Positions 24,440-32,587 of a stretch of DNA of 64,000 nucleotides are shown piece after piece; positions within the stretch are counted from its first letter, which is position 1; each line of letters opens with the position of its first letter. Made by a program: the position numbers and the translations under genes. The notes under the pieces are model-generated. The model made no database searches. It saw only the letters and a program-made list of their open reading frames with translations, and was not told where the DNA came from. The DNA comes from Tychonema litorale BBK16 (lineage in GTDB: Bacteria > Cyanobacteriota > Cyanobacteriia > Cyanobacteriales > Microcoleaceae), in assembly GCF_021648855.1 (NCBI RefSeq), contig NZ_JAKJHX010000012.1, positions 1-64,000 on the forward strand, read 5' to 3'.

Positions 24440-25978
24440 TCATCCTTTTAAGCTAAGATTGACTGCATTATGGATAGAGGTAACGAAGTCTTGTATTTCA
24501 GAACTTTCGGGGTTTAAAGAACTGTCAAAGAGAATAGAAACTAGCACCCAAGTTTGATTTTTATGACGAATATCGCTGCTGATGCGTGACAAGAAGTTAT
24601 CTGTTGTTCCCTGGGTGGATTGAAGCCAGTAGGTAGCGGATAATTGGTTGTTTTTGAGAGATAGCCAGCGGGCTAATATATCTGATGTTAGCTGTTTTCT
24701 TTCGATGCGATTGACTGGAATGCCACTCACAATAAAACATAACTCTGGTGCGTGATATGTCTGCCAAGATGTGCTAGCGACTGTGAGCATGGAACCGCGC
24801 AAATTACCTGAGACAAATCTGATTTTTTCTGTCTTTGTTCCGGGGTAATTACCAAAGAATGTCTGTTCGCTGGGGTTGAGTGCGATCGACTCGGATACAA
24901 TTTGTGGTGGGATGTTCATGGGCGCGATCGCCACTTTCGCACTTTCTACATGATACAATTGAGAAATAATCGCCAAAACCCCGACTACTGCAATTACTCC
25001 TAGTTTTGCAAAAGGCTGATTGATGAATATTTCTGAGTTGTCTTCTGCTCCAAGGTTACTTGCTGGGAATTCTGAAAATTTAGGGATTTTCTGCAACATC
25101 AACCAAGTTAAAAAACAAGTAGATACTAATCCCACAATTCCCAAAGGTACGTGCAGAATTTCAGCATACATTGGCTGTTGGAAAACTTGGGCAACTAACA
25201 CTAGCACTGCAACCCGCGCCGCATTAGCAGAAACTAACATTAAAAAGTTGGCGACGCATAATGCCAGCCATTTTAAACCCAATTTGCGACTTTCGATCCA
25301 AGTCGCAGCCAATAAAAAAAGTGTCCCAACAAATAGGGTTTTGATGCCGCTACAAGGTACGTCAACGTGGGCAATGCCATTTTCCAAGACGATGATATCG
25401 TAGGAAGAAATAGCCCCAATTTGTAAAACAGATAATAATTGTTCTACGACTTGAGCAGTTAGCACTCGTGCTGGTAAACCTAAACCGCTATTTAACTGAC
25501 TGTTGAATGGTAAAATACAAGCCAATAAGCCTGCAACTGGCAAGTTTTTTTGCCAAAAGTAGGCATCACAGAACAAGCCATATAATCCGTAAGTTCCTAG
25601 GATAAACAGCAGTACGGTGATATGTTTGATATCAATTATGCACTGAAGCGCGATCGAGCAAATACCCGCACTCAGCATCAGCAGCACCGGATAGCGCCTC
25701 ACAATCAATTTTGGGATCGATCGGTGCGATCGCCCAGAACTCCCAATCGATCGCACTACCAATGCTACAATCAGTAAACTAATTAGTATCTTGTACAGAG
25801 TGGGTATCTCGACAAACGAGGATAACAGCCACTTAACTGCCTCCAGGTTGGCGAAAAACCAAGTGAGTGGGAGCAAAAAAGGAGCTAGCCCAACCAAATT
25901 AACCGCCCTATGGGGACTGACAGAATCTGAGATACCAGAATCAGGAATTTTGGTGCGCTGCATGATACCGCTTGACAT
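24440..25978 (-). CDS. xrtO: Exosortase (XrtO-like) with C-terminal EpsI-like domain
   Basis: 512 aa polytopic membrane transpeptidase/protease that processes PEP-CTERM proteins. Catalytic candidates are Cys209 in VDVPCSGIKTL, Arg255 in SANAARVAVLV and His276 in ILHVPLG, all within membrane helices as in exosortases. After the ~330-residue membrane part comes a soluble EpsI/DUF3485-like domain with the typical SWQTYHAPELCF motif. The subtype name XrtO is from memory of cyanobacterial exosortases that sit beside TIGR02921 proteins, and is less sure than the family. First gene of a two-gene operon with its apparent substrate. Confidence 0.85.
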   Translation of the reverse strand: MSSGIMQRTKIPDSGISDSVSPHRAVNLVGLAPFLLPLTWFFANLEAVKWLLSSFVEIPTLYKILISLLIVALVVRSIGSSGRSHRSIPKLIVRRYPVLLMLSAGICSIALQCIIDIKHITVLLFILGTYGLYGLFCDAYFWQKNLPVAGLLACILPFNSQLNSGLGLPARVLTAQVVEQLLSVLQIGAISSYDIIVLENGIAHVDVPCSGIKTLFVGTLFLLAATWIESRKLGLKWLALCVANFLMLVSANAARVAVLVLVAQVFQQPMYAEILHVPLGIVGLVSTCFLTWLMLQKIPKFSEFPASNLGAEDNSEIFINQPFAKLGVIAVVGVLAIISQLYHVESAKVAIAPMNIPPQIVSESIALNPSEQTFFGNYPGTKTEKIRFVSGNLRGSMLTVASTSWQTYHAPELCFIVSGIPVNRIERKQLTSDILARWLSLKNNQLSATYWLQSTQGTTDNFLSRISSDIRHKNQTWVLVSILFDSSLNPESSEIQDFVTSIHNAVNLSLKG

Positions 25979-26112
25979 TCAGGTTGCTGACATCTTAGCT
26001 CAGCAAAATTGGTAATGCCTAGAGCTGTAATTTAAGTTTTGTCAAGCTCCTGTCTTTTATACTGTGAAGCTAGGGTTATAATAATTTTAAGGGAGATAAA
26101 GGGGAGATCAAA

Positions 26113-26580
26113 ATGAGCGAAAAAAGCCCAGGATATAAAATTCTTAGTGACAACCGACTAGCGCGACATCTCTATGAAATTACAGACACATATCAAGTCG
26201 GAGTCGAGTTGAAGGGAACGGAAGTCAAATCGATTCGGGAAGGAAAAGCCAACTTGCGGGACGGATACGCCTTAGTTCGGAGTGGTGAATTGTGGCTAAT
26301 TAATGTGCATATTTCCCCTTGGAGAAGTGCTAGCAATTATTTTAATCACGAGCCACGTCGCACCCGCAAGTTGCTGATGCACAAGCAGGAAATTCGTAAA
26401 TTAATCGGCAAAGTGGAAGAAAAAGGCTTGACTTTAGTACCTTTGAAGATGTACTTAAAAGGCGGCTGGGTAAAACTGGATATCGGTTTAGGGAAAGGGA
26501 AGAAACTCTATGACAAGCGCGAAGATATGAAAAAACGTGATGATAACCGGGATATGGAACGGGCGATGAAGCAGTTTTAA
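26113..26580 (+). CDS. smpB: SsrA-binding protein SmpB
   Basis: 155 aa, full length. It binds tmRNA and delivers it to stalled ribosomes in trans-translation. Visible landmarks: the N-terminal [42 protein letters not shown], the core ERKLLMHKxEI-like [42 protein letters not shown] and the basic tail. GGGGAG lies before ATG 26113, and a TATAAT (26077-26082) is placed as a -10 box. Confidence 0.97.
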   Translation: MSEKSPGYKILSDNRLARHLYEITDTYQVGVELKGTEVKSIREGKANLRDGYALVRSGELWLINVHISPWRSASNYFNHEPRRTRKLLMHKQEIRKLIGKVEEKGLTLVPLKMYLKGGWVKLDIGLGKGKKLYDKREDMKKRDDNRDMERAMKQF

Positions 26581-26709
26581 TGATACAAGCTATTATCCGG
26601 ATAGCGGGTGAGAGCCAATGAAGTATTGATTTATGGTCAAATACATATACGTGGTGCAAACATTACGGAATGTCATAAATTAAATTTTTCTCAACTCTGA
26701 AGCTAAAAT

Positions 26710-27435
26710 ATGCTAAACATGAAACCATTAGCTAATGCTCCTAATACTGGAAAACAGCCACCTCAAAAGCCTCATAACTCAAAATGGGCTGCATTACTGT
26801 TGATGCTGGCGGTAGGGTTTGGTGGTTGGCAAATAGGATTACCGGAACTCGCATCGCTTTTTAATAATAGGGGTTTTGAAAACTACAAGGCGAATAAATT
26901 GGCGGAAACTCAAGAATCCTATCAATTAGCCCTCTCTCTAGATTCCAAAAACCGAACTGCTCTTTATAATTTAGGATGGCTTTGCGAAGAGGTACAGGAT
27001 TTGGCTTGTGCGCGAGGAAAATATCGGGAGGCGGCCAAACTTGGTCTCCCTGCTGCTTACAGCAACTTGGCAAGGTTATATATTCTTCACGATAAAAACT
27101 ATCCTGCTGCTGTTCATTTGCTGTTGCAAGGTTTAAAATTAGCTAAGGACGATCCAGTAAAGTATTCTTTGTTTAAAAATTTGGGTTGGGCTCGTCTGAA
27201 ACAGGGTCGATATCCAGAAGCCATGCAACAGTTGAATGCAGCGATTAAGATAGATAGCGAAAGGGCTGCGACTAGCTGTTTAAAAGCGCAGGTTCTGGAA
27301 GGGATGAAAAAGACGAAAGAAGCTCAACCATTATGGAAAATTTGTCTTAAGTATGCGGATTCTCAAGAATTGGACGAGGATATATGGATAGGAATGGCAC
27401 GTCAAAGCTTAAAAGAGGAAAAAACAAAGAAATGA
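26710..27435 (+). CDS. TPR-repeat protein with N-terminal membrane anchor
   Basis: 241 aa. A single membrane helix spans about residues 26-45, after a short cytoplasmic Pro/Lys-rich start. It is followed by about five tetratricopeptide-like repeats, for example NNRGFENYKANKLAETQESYQ and LGWARLKQGRYPEAMQQLNAAI, which form a protein-binding solenoid presumably on the periplasmic side. Its stop overlaps the ATG of the next small secreted protein gene (ATGA), so the two products are made in a fixed ratio and may work together. Confidence 0.8.
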   Translation: MLNMKPLANAPNTGKQPPQKPHNSKWAALLLMLAVGFGGWQIGLPELASLFNNRGFENYKANKLAETQESYQLALSLDSKNRTALYNLGWLCEEVQDLACARGKYREAAKLGLPAAYSNLARLYILHDKNYPAAVHLLLQGLKLAKDDPVKYSLFKNLGWARLKQGRYPEAMQQLNAAIKIDSERAATSCLKAQVLEGMKKTKEAQPLWKICLKYADSQELDEDIWIGMARQSLKEEKTKK

Positions 27436-27659
27436 AACCCACTGTTTTGATTTCATCAACAATACTGGCTATTATCACTGTTCTGGAGCTAAGTCAAGCT
27501 TCTCAAGCGCTCATAACTCCTGTGAGTGTTAAATCAACAGTTAATAATGAAGTCTCAATTCTGTTTACCTCAGATGTTTCGATGCGACAGTGTAGAGATA
27601 CCAATGGTGGACGATATGCGTGTCCTAGATTTGTGCTCCCCCTGGATGGTGCAGAATAA
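27432..27659 (+). CDS. Small secreted protein, 75 aa, coupled to the TPR protein
   Basis: Start ATG 27432 overlaps the TGA of the TPR gene. A signal peptide (KPTVLISSTILAIITVLEL, cleavage likely after SQA near residue 26) precedes about 48 mature residues with two cysteines (RQCRDTNGGRYACPRF) that could form a disulfide. No family recognised. The overlap and secretion suggest a ligand or partner of the TPR protein. Confidence 0.6.
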   Translation: MKPTVLISSTILAIITVLELSQASQALITPVSVKSTVNNEVSILFTSDVSMRQCRDTNGGRYACPRFVLPLDGAE

Positions 27660-27771
27660 AAGTTAGTTTCAAACAGTTTTTTTAAGGTGTGAACTTTATC
27701 TCAACAGGTATGTAGTATGTCATTTAGGCTGTCGGTACCTTACTGAATAAGCTAAAAAAAACCTAACACCC

Positions 27772-27804
27772 AGAACCCCGACTTCTCAAAGAAGTCGGGG
27801 TTCT
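27772..27804. repeat. Perfect palindrome with 15-base arms (AGAACCCCGACTTCT)
   Basis: Left arm 27772-27786, loop CAA, right arm 27790-27804, exact inverse. It lies 112 bases after the small secreted protein gene and could terminate that operon. A degenerate relative is at 538-562. Confidence 0.9.
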
Positions 27805-27853
27805 AGTATTAAATCAAATCCAACGTCATCAGAATTATTATTAGCCGAAATTA

Positions 27854-28120
27854 GGAGACGGCAGTGCCCATTGGTGTCAACTTAAGGTCAAACCTAGTCA
27901 GAGACTGTTGCTTGACTATTAAATCTAGATCCCCCCTAGCCCCCCTTAAGAAGGGGGGAACAGGAGTCTTTTCAAAGTCCCCCTTCTTAAGGGGGATTTA
28001 GGGGGATCTAGACTTAGCTAAAAGCGAGAGATACCAAGCATTGCAGGCTTAAGTTGACACCTATGGGCAGTGCCGTGTCCCTACCGCGATTAATTGTAGG
28101 GAAACGGCACTGCGGTCTCC
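27854..28120. repeat. Interrupted R1-type inverted element (host of MITE copy A)
   Basis: GGAGACGG... at 27854 and ...GGTCTCC at 28120 bound an imperfect hairpin that contains GTAGGGAAACGGC. It is split by the 197-base element at 27869-28065, which duplicates GGCAGTGCC on both sides. With adjoining bases it matches, inverted, the region 32181-32500. Confidence 0.75.
27869..28065. mobile_element. Miniature inverted-repeat element, copy A (197 bases)
   Basis: Ends are CAT(T/A)GGTGTCAACTTAA, 17 bases with one mismatch. It is flanked by direct repeats GGCAGTGCC (27860-27868 and 28066-28074), consistent with a 9-base target duplication. The interior carries a long inverted repeat: GATCCCCCCTA / TTAGGGGGATC outside, CCCCCCTTAAGAAGGGGGG and CCCCCTTCTTAAGGGGG inside. 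No reading frame of note; transposition would need an enzyme in trans. Confidence 0.8.
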
Positions 28121-28137
28121 TCTATATTATTCCGGTG

Positions 28138-29574
28138 TCAATCCTCGGTAGTCAAGGCTGATTCTGGCTGCGGGGAATTAGTGTAAAAACTGGCAATAAT
28201 TGCTACCATCAACCACCAAAGCATATTGACTTCGGGGCGATACCAGACTGTATCGACAAAGCCGTGGGCCATCATGCCGATTAAGGTTGCGATCGCGCCT
28301 ATCAACCAAAACGCCTCTTTTGATTTAGAATTTGGGGATGCTTCCTGGGAATTCAGGCTGTTAAATTGTGCATCCCGCAGATTTTTGATCTCCAACAAAC
28401 CTTGATTTATTGTTACTGTCAGCAGCCACAGGAAGCAAGTCAGACCGAGAAAACCCGTTTCTACCAAAATTTCTAAGAGTACAGAATAGGCACTCAAAGC
28501 GGTATATTTCGGCTTCATATAAAGCGGATAAACTTTATTAAAAGCTGTATTACCGGGGCCAATACCGAGAATTGGTCGATCGCGAATCATCTTAATCACC
28601 GCAGTCCAAACATTGATCCGAAAATTGTTACTGCTGTCACCACGGCCGATAAACATACTCGAAACTCGATCGCGCAGAGGTGCAATTAAAACTACTCCTA
28701 AAATTAACGCCCCAACTAAACCTCCTAAGCCTAACGGTAGTGCCCAAGTCCGCCAGAACCGAGGCATCAAAGGACTATACCAGTACCATAGCAACACTAA
28801 AAACACCATAATTAAAGCGACAAAACCGATCCAAGCGCCACGGCTATCGGTGTAGCGCAAACACGCTAAATTCACCACCAACATCGTCAGCGCTAAAGCT
28901 CTAGTTGCCCATCCTTTCCAGACAAAAAGTGCGGCGGCACTCAATGCAATTGCTGGTAGCAGATAGGAACCAAGCAAGTTGGGATTGCCTAAAAAACTGT
29001 AAACCCGCGTGACATTGGCTTGACTAGAAGTTGGATCATTCCAAGTAGCTAAGGGTGGTACTTTATCTATCCATTGCCGCACGCCGTAGAAACTGACGAT
29101 GAGAGAGATATTCAAAAATACAGCGATTAACCACGATCGCCAACGGGGCGATCGCAATATCCTAGCCATTAGCGCAAAAAATAGCAAATACAGTGTTATC
29201 TTATTCCAGCCTGCAAAAGCTGCGACTTTCACGGGGGACATGGCGGTGGCTACGGTGGTAATGCCCCAGTAGAGGAATACGAGTAGGTGAATGGGTGTGA
29301 GGGCGATCGCGCGATCGTCGGAAATAGTCAACAACACCCAAAAAGCAGCACCAGCACCCATCAACACTCCCACCAGGGCGTTGTTAACAAAAGGGCCTAG
29401 GCCAAACGTCAAAGCAAGCAAAACAAAACCCAGCGGTTCAGCCCATTGCATCAGCCAGCTACTCTGTCGCCAACTTCGCGCATTGCCGATCGCAATATTC
29501 AATAAATAACTGCCATTTTGCCACTGAGAGAGCGGCAAATTTGTCAGAGTTAACTGTTGCCAAACTGAATTCAT
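28138..29574 (-). CDS. ictB: IctB family membrane protein (O-antigen ligase/Wzy-like fold)
   Basis: 478 aa with 10-11 membrane helices. The N-terminus (SVWQQLTLTNLPLSQW, then SSYL/GSYL and LLALTFGLGPF) and the O-antigen-ligase-type segment GIGPGNTAFNKVYPLYM match IctB, once proposed as a bicarbonate transporter from a Synechococcus mutant with high CO2 demand. Later work and the fold leave its direct transport role doubtful; a polysaccharide-ligase-like activity is an alternative. The next gene upstream on the same strand (29647) lies behind a heptanucleotide array. Confidence 0.88.
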   Translation of the reverse strand: MNSVWQQLTLTNLPLSQWQNGSYLLNIAIGNARSWRQSSWLMQWAEPLGFVLLALTFGLGPFVNNALVGVLMGAGAAFWVLLTISDDRAIALTPIHLLVFLYWGITTVATAMSPVKVAAFAGWNKITLYLLFFALMARILRSPRWRSWLIAVFLNISLIVSFYGVRQWIDKVPPLATWNDPTSSQANVTRVYSFLGNPNLLGSYLLPAIALSAAALFVWKGWATRALALTMLVVNLACLRYTDSRGAWIGFVALIMVFLVLLWYWYSPLMPRFWRTWALPLGLGGLVGALILGVVLIAPLRDRVSSMFIGRGDSSNNFRINVWTAVIKMIRDRPILGIGPGNTAFNKVYPLYMKPKYTALSAYSVLLEILVETGFLGLTCFLWLLTVTINQGLLEIKNLRDAQFNSLNSQEASPNSKSKEAFWLIGAIATLIGMMAHGFVDTVWYRPEVNMLWWLMVAIIASFYTNSPQPESALTTED

Positions 29575-29579
29575 TTCTT

Positions 29580-29642
29580 TAAATTGGTTATTGGTTATTG
29601 GTTATTGGTTATTGGGAATTGGTCAACAGTCAACAGTCAACT
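29580..29642. repeat. TTGGTTA heptanucleotide array
   Basis: Several TTGGTTA units in a row followed by CAACAGT units, directly upstream of ictB. The ictB ribosome-binding region adjoins this array. Confidence 0.85.
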
Positions 29643-29646
29643 AACT

Positions 29647-30537
29647 TCATCTTTCCAACAAATCAGTAGCATTGACGCAAGGAAGCGAGAGCACGTAACG
29701 ATACCCAGATTCCGGCGCTCCTTGAATCGAGAGTTGACCACCTTGAATTTCCACCAACTGGCAGCATAGCAACAATCCCAGGCGTTCCCTCTCGCCATAG
29801 CCAGCTAACAGCGGTGCGCTATCGGCCACATTCTCGGCCACCAAAGCGGCCAATTCAGAGAAAGAAAGCTTGAATCTATGGGAAGCTTGTACTGCTTGTG
29901 GCATTTGCGGTTCGATCCCCAATTCTCTACTGTTGGAGTTCGATTGGGAGCTGGAATCCGATTCAACTTTTAACAAGTAGTCGGAGTAGAGTTTAGCATG
30001 GGGCAAACTTTCTCCCAACCAAGGATGAAACACCCAAACTCCGATGTTGATGCCGTCGTCTTTGCGAAAAACGTGTACTCGAATCACGCTACCTGCCCCA
30101 GCAGATTGAATCACGCTAAAAATTAGGTGGTGCAGCATTTGCTGAACTTTCTCTTTGTCTGCCAGCCAAATACGAGGGCCTGGGCTGATAGAAAGGTTAA
30201 TTTCTTGCTCTCTTTTTGACGCGGGCTGTGACAGGTTATTGACAACCTGCTGGCACAAACTTTCTATATCGACTGCGGTTCGTTTGATGGTGAAAGTGGA
30301 GTCATCAATGTCTGCTAGTCCTAAAATTTCTTCAACTAGCGATCGCAAAGACCGGCTACTGTCTTGGATCACGTCGATATATTCTTTTTGCTTGCTAGTC
30401 AGCGGGCCGTAAATTTCCTGGCTCAACACACTTGCCATGCCAATAACTGAAGTCAGCGGAGTAAGTAATTCCTGGGTTAAATAATTCAGCAGTTTTATCT
30501 TTATTGAATTACTACACAAATCGATAGGTTTGTTCAT
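29647..30537 (-). CDS. Degenerate sensor-histidine-kinase-like protein
   Basis: 296 aa, soluble, no sensor domain. The HisKA-like dimerisation helix is recognisable (YLTQELLTPLTSVIGMASVL), but the phospho-acceptor His of the SHELRTPL motif is Gln. In the ATPase part, the N-box (KVQQMLHHLIFSVIQ) lacks its Asn, and no DxGxG box is seen. A Ser/Asn-rich loop interrupts the domain (about residues 200-215). It is therefore probably a pseudokinase that could act as a dimerisation or scaffold partner of another regulator. Similar proteins may be conserved in cyanobacteria, which would argue for a function. Confidence 0.65.
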   Translation of the reverse strand: MNKPIDLCSNSIKIKLLNYLTQELLTPLTSVIGMASVLSQEIYGPLTSKQKEYIDVIQDSSRSLRSLVEEILGLADIDDSTFTIKRTAVDIESLCQQVVNNLSQPASKREQEINLSISPGPRIWLADKEKVQQMLHHLIFSVIQSAGAGSVIRVHVFRKDDGINIGVWVFHPWLGESLPHAKLYSDYLLKVESDSSSQSNSNSRELGIEPQMPQAVQASHRFKLSFSELAALVAENVADSAPLLAGYGERERLGLLLCCQLVEIQGGQLSIQGAPESGYRYVLSLPCVNATDLLER

Positions 30538-30540
30538 CGG

Positions 30541-30662
30541 TTATTTTTCTTGATTGACTATTGTTGACTGTTTACTGTTGGCTGTTGACCAATTCCCTAT
30601 TCCCCATTCCCTATTCCCAATTCCCAATTCCCCATTCCCAATTCCCTATTCCCCATTCCCAA
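30541..30662. repeat. Heptanucleotide arrays (TTGACTG, ATTCCCC/ATTCCCA)
   Basis: Mixed 7-base units, CCCATTC, CCTATTC and CCCAATT, fill the gap upstream of the acyltransferase stop. No gene fits. Confidence 0.85.
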
Positions 30663-30665
30663 TGA

Positions 30666-32105
30666 CTATTTAATCATTCCTTCCAAAGCTAATTGTAAGT
30701 CTTGAGTGAGTTCGGCAACTGCTATTCTGCGATTGGTTTGATATCCTTCCCAGCGATCGCTCACTGATATGGGTTCGCCCACGGTCATTTGTACTCGCTG
30801 TTTGCCCAAACTCGGTCGCCCGAAAGGATTTCCCCCTTTGATGCGAGTCAATACGTCGGACAGTAGTAAAGTTGTTTCTGCTAGGCGTTCTGCGGTTAGC
30901 TTTTCTTGGACATATTTGCCGGTGACGGAGACAAAGCTTTCGACGAGTCTCATGTGCCACATTCGGAGACTGGCTTCTTCGGCGAGGCGATCGGCTAATC
31001 CTCTTTCTAAGGGACAAAGTGCTGCAATATCTTTGATGTCTTCTCGATAAATATAGTCCCAGCCTGCTTGTTCTAAGCGACGGCAGCGGTCGATTAGAGT
31101 GCCTTTTGGTTTTAAGTTAAAATACTGTTCTGCTACTTGCAAAGCAACATCTAATAGTGCTTTTAGTCTAGACATCATCTCTGCATTTTCTAAATCATTT
31201 TTGGTTATTTCTGTGATTAATAAAGAACTTAAATCAGCTTTTATGGGCAGAATATTTTGATGATAAAAACGCCGATAAAATTCTTCCATGACTACTAGCA
31301 AATGGCTACCAAGTCGAATCAGTCGGAGATATTGAAATTTGTGACTTTTGTTTTCTGGATTTGAATTTTCTGTGTTTAAATTGGGGATATTTCTACTGTC
31401 TAAAGCTGGCAATCCGCAATCTGTTTCTAATTGAGTTAAAAGTTTTTCTAGAGATTCCCAAGGTGGCTGGACATAGCGGTACTGAATGCCGATCGGCACA
31501 ATCACCACTTTTTCTGCCCGATCGCCTTTACGCATATCTTCAACACACCAGAACCCCATTTGAGCAATACCCGGTTCGAGGGGGCTGACTATTTCATTGT
31601 GACCGTTGGTGGCGCCTTCGGGTGCAGCAGCAATGGGAAATTGGCTGTTGGCAAATAAATCGCGAGCCGATCGCAATCCAGCGCGATCGATTTTACCGCG
31701 AACAATGGGAGTTCCACCAAGTTGGGAGTATAGCCAACCGACACGCGCGCCAGCCCAGAGAGGAATTCCGCGATCGTAAATAAAGTGCGAGTGTACCGGA
31801 AATTTCAGGGGAATGCCTTTTTGGCGGGCCACTTGGGGAACCAGTTTCCAAACCAGTTGTCCCAAACAGTAGGGATCATTTGAGTTGGGGTGGCGGAATG
31901 CTAGCAAGAAGCGAACTTTCTGATTTTGAAATTGGTGAAATAGTGTGGCGAGAGTTTCGACATTTTCAGCTTGAATATCGCTGATATTGGTCTTAAATCG
32001 CAGCCACCAGGGAAGTATTTGTTGGCAGCCCTGGACGATTAGAGGGTTGTAGGCTGGAGGTATGAATTCCAGCGGCGGCTGAACTTGGCTAATTGAATTG
32101 GGCAT
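30666..32105 (-). CDS. PlsC-type glycerolipid acyltransferase family protein
   Basis: 479 aa. The acyltransferase H-x4-D box is HPNSND in LLAFRHPNSND, and the second block is APEGATNGHNEIVSPLEPG, together typical of the 1-acylglycerol-3-phosphate acyltransferase superfamily. The domain occupies about residues 60-260, with a C-terminal helical extension of ~200 residues that is particular to a long cyanobacterial subgroup. No clear signal peptide; peripheral membrane association is likely. Acceptor and acyl donor cannot be decided; a main PlsC is usually much shorter (about 220 aa). Confidence 0.78.
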   Translation of the reverse strand: MPNSISQVQPPLEFIPPAYNPLIVQGCQQILPWWLRFKTNISDIQAENVETLATLFHQFQNQKVRFLLAFRHPNSNDPYCLGQLVWKLVPQVARQKGIPLKFPVHSHFIYDRGIPLWAGARVGWLYSQLGGTPIVRGKIDRAGLRSARDLFANSQFPIAAAPEGATNGHNEIVSPLEPGIAQMGFWCVEDMRKGDRAEKVVIVPIGIQYRYVQPPWESLEKLLTQLETDCGLPALDSRNIPNLNTENSNPENKSHKFQYLRLIRLGSHLLVVMEEFYRRFYHQNILPIKADLSSLLITEITKNDLENAEMMSRLKALLDVALQVAEQYFNLKPKGTLIDRCRRLEQAGWDYIYREDIKDIAALCPLERGLADRLAEEASLRMWHMRLVESFVSVTGKYVQEKLTAERLAETTLLLSDVLTRIKGGNPFGRPSLGKQRVQMTVGEPISVSDRWEGYQTNRRIAVAELTQDLQLALEGMIK

Positions 32106-32182
32106 TTGGCGATTTGAGATTTGAGATTTATTGGCTGCGGGAAGGAATGATCACAAATCCGTTAGCATCGGAATGATATAGA

Positions 32183-32456
32183 GGAGACGGCATTGCCCAT
32201 AGGTGTCAACTTAACGGCAAACCCAGTCAGAGACTACTGTTTGACTATTAAATCTAGATCCCCCCTAACCCCCCTTAAGAAGGGGGGGATAAGAGTCCGA
32301 TCAAAGTCCCCCTTCTTAAGGGGGATTTAGGGGGATCTAGACTTGGCTATGAAAAAGAGATACAAAAGCTTTCAGGCTTAAGTTGACACCAATGGGCATT
32401 GCCGTGTCCCTACCGAAAATAATATTGTAGGGACTAAGGTCAAGCCGTCTCCTAAT
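32183..32456. repeat. Interrupted R1-type inverted element (host of MITE copy B)
   Basis: GGAGACGGCATTGCC on the left, ...AAGCCGTCTCC on the right, split by the 197-base element. Flanking sequence beyond both ends matches the surroundings of 27854-28120 in the opposite orientation. Confidence 0.75.
32198..32394. mobile_element. Miniature inverted-repeat element, copy B (197 bases)
   Basis: Same length, ends and interior palindromes as copy A, about 80-85% identical by eye, flanked by direct GGCATTGCC (32189-32197 and 32395-32403). Relative to its flanks the interior is inverted compared with copy A. Non-coding. Confidence 0.8.
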
Positions 32457-32587
32457 TTCGGCTATTAATAATTCCGATGCCACCGGATTTGATATAACTT
32501 CCCACTCTATCAGCACTTACGTCGAAGGACTAAAGAAAACAGGTTATTTTATCAGTTTCACAGCACCAAAATCCAAAATCTAAAATC

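Noticed and set aside
26581-26709. tmRNA or tRNA gene next to smpB
   Set aside because: No acceptor-stem pairing, T-loop motif or tag peptide was seen; no tRNA-like GGTTCRA motif with matching arms was found in any gap.
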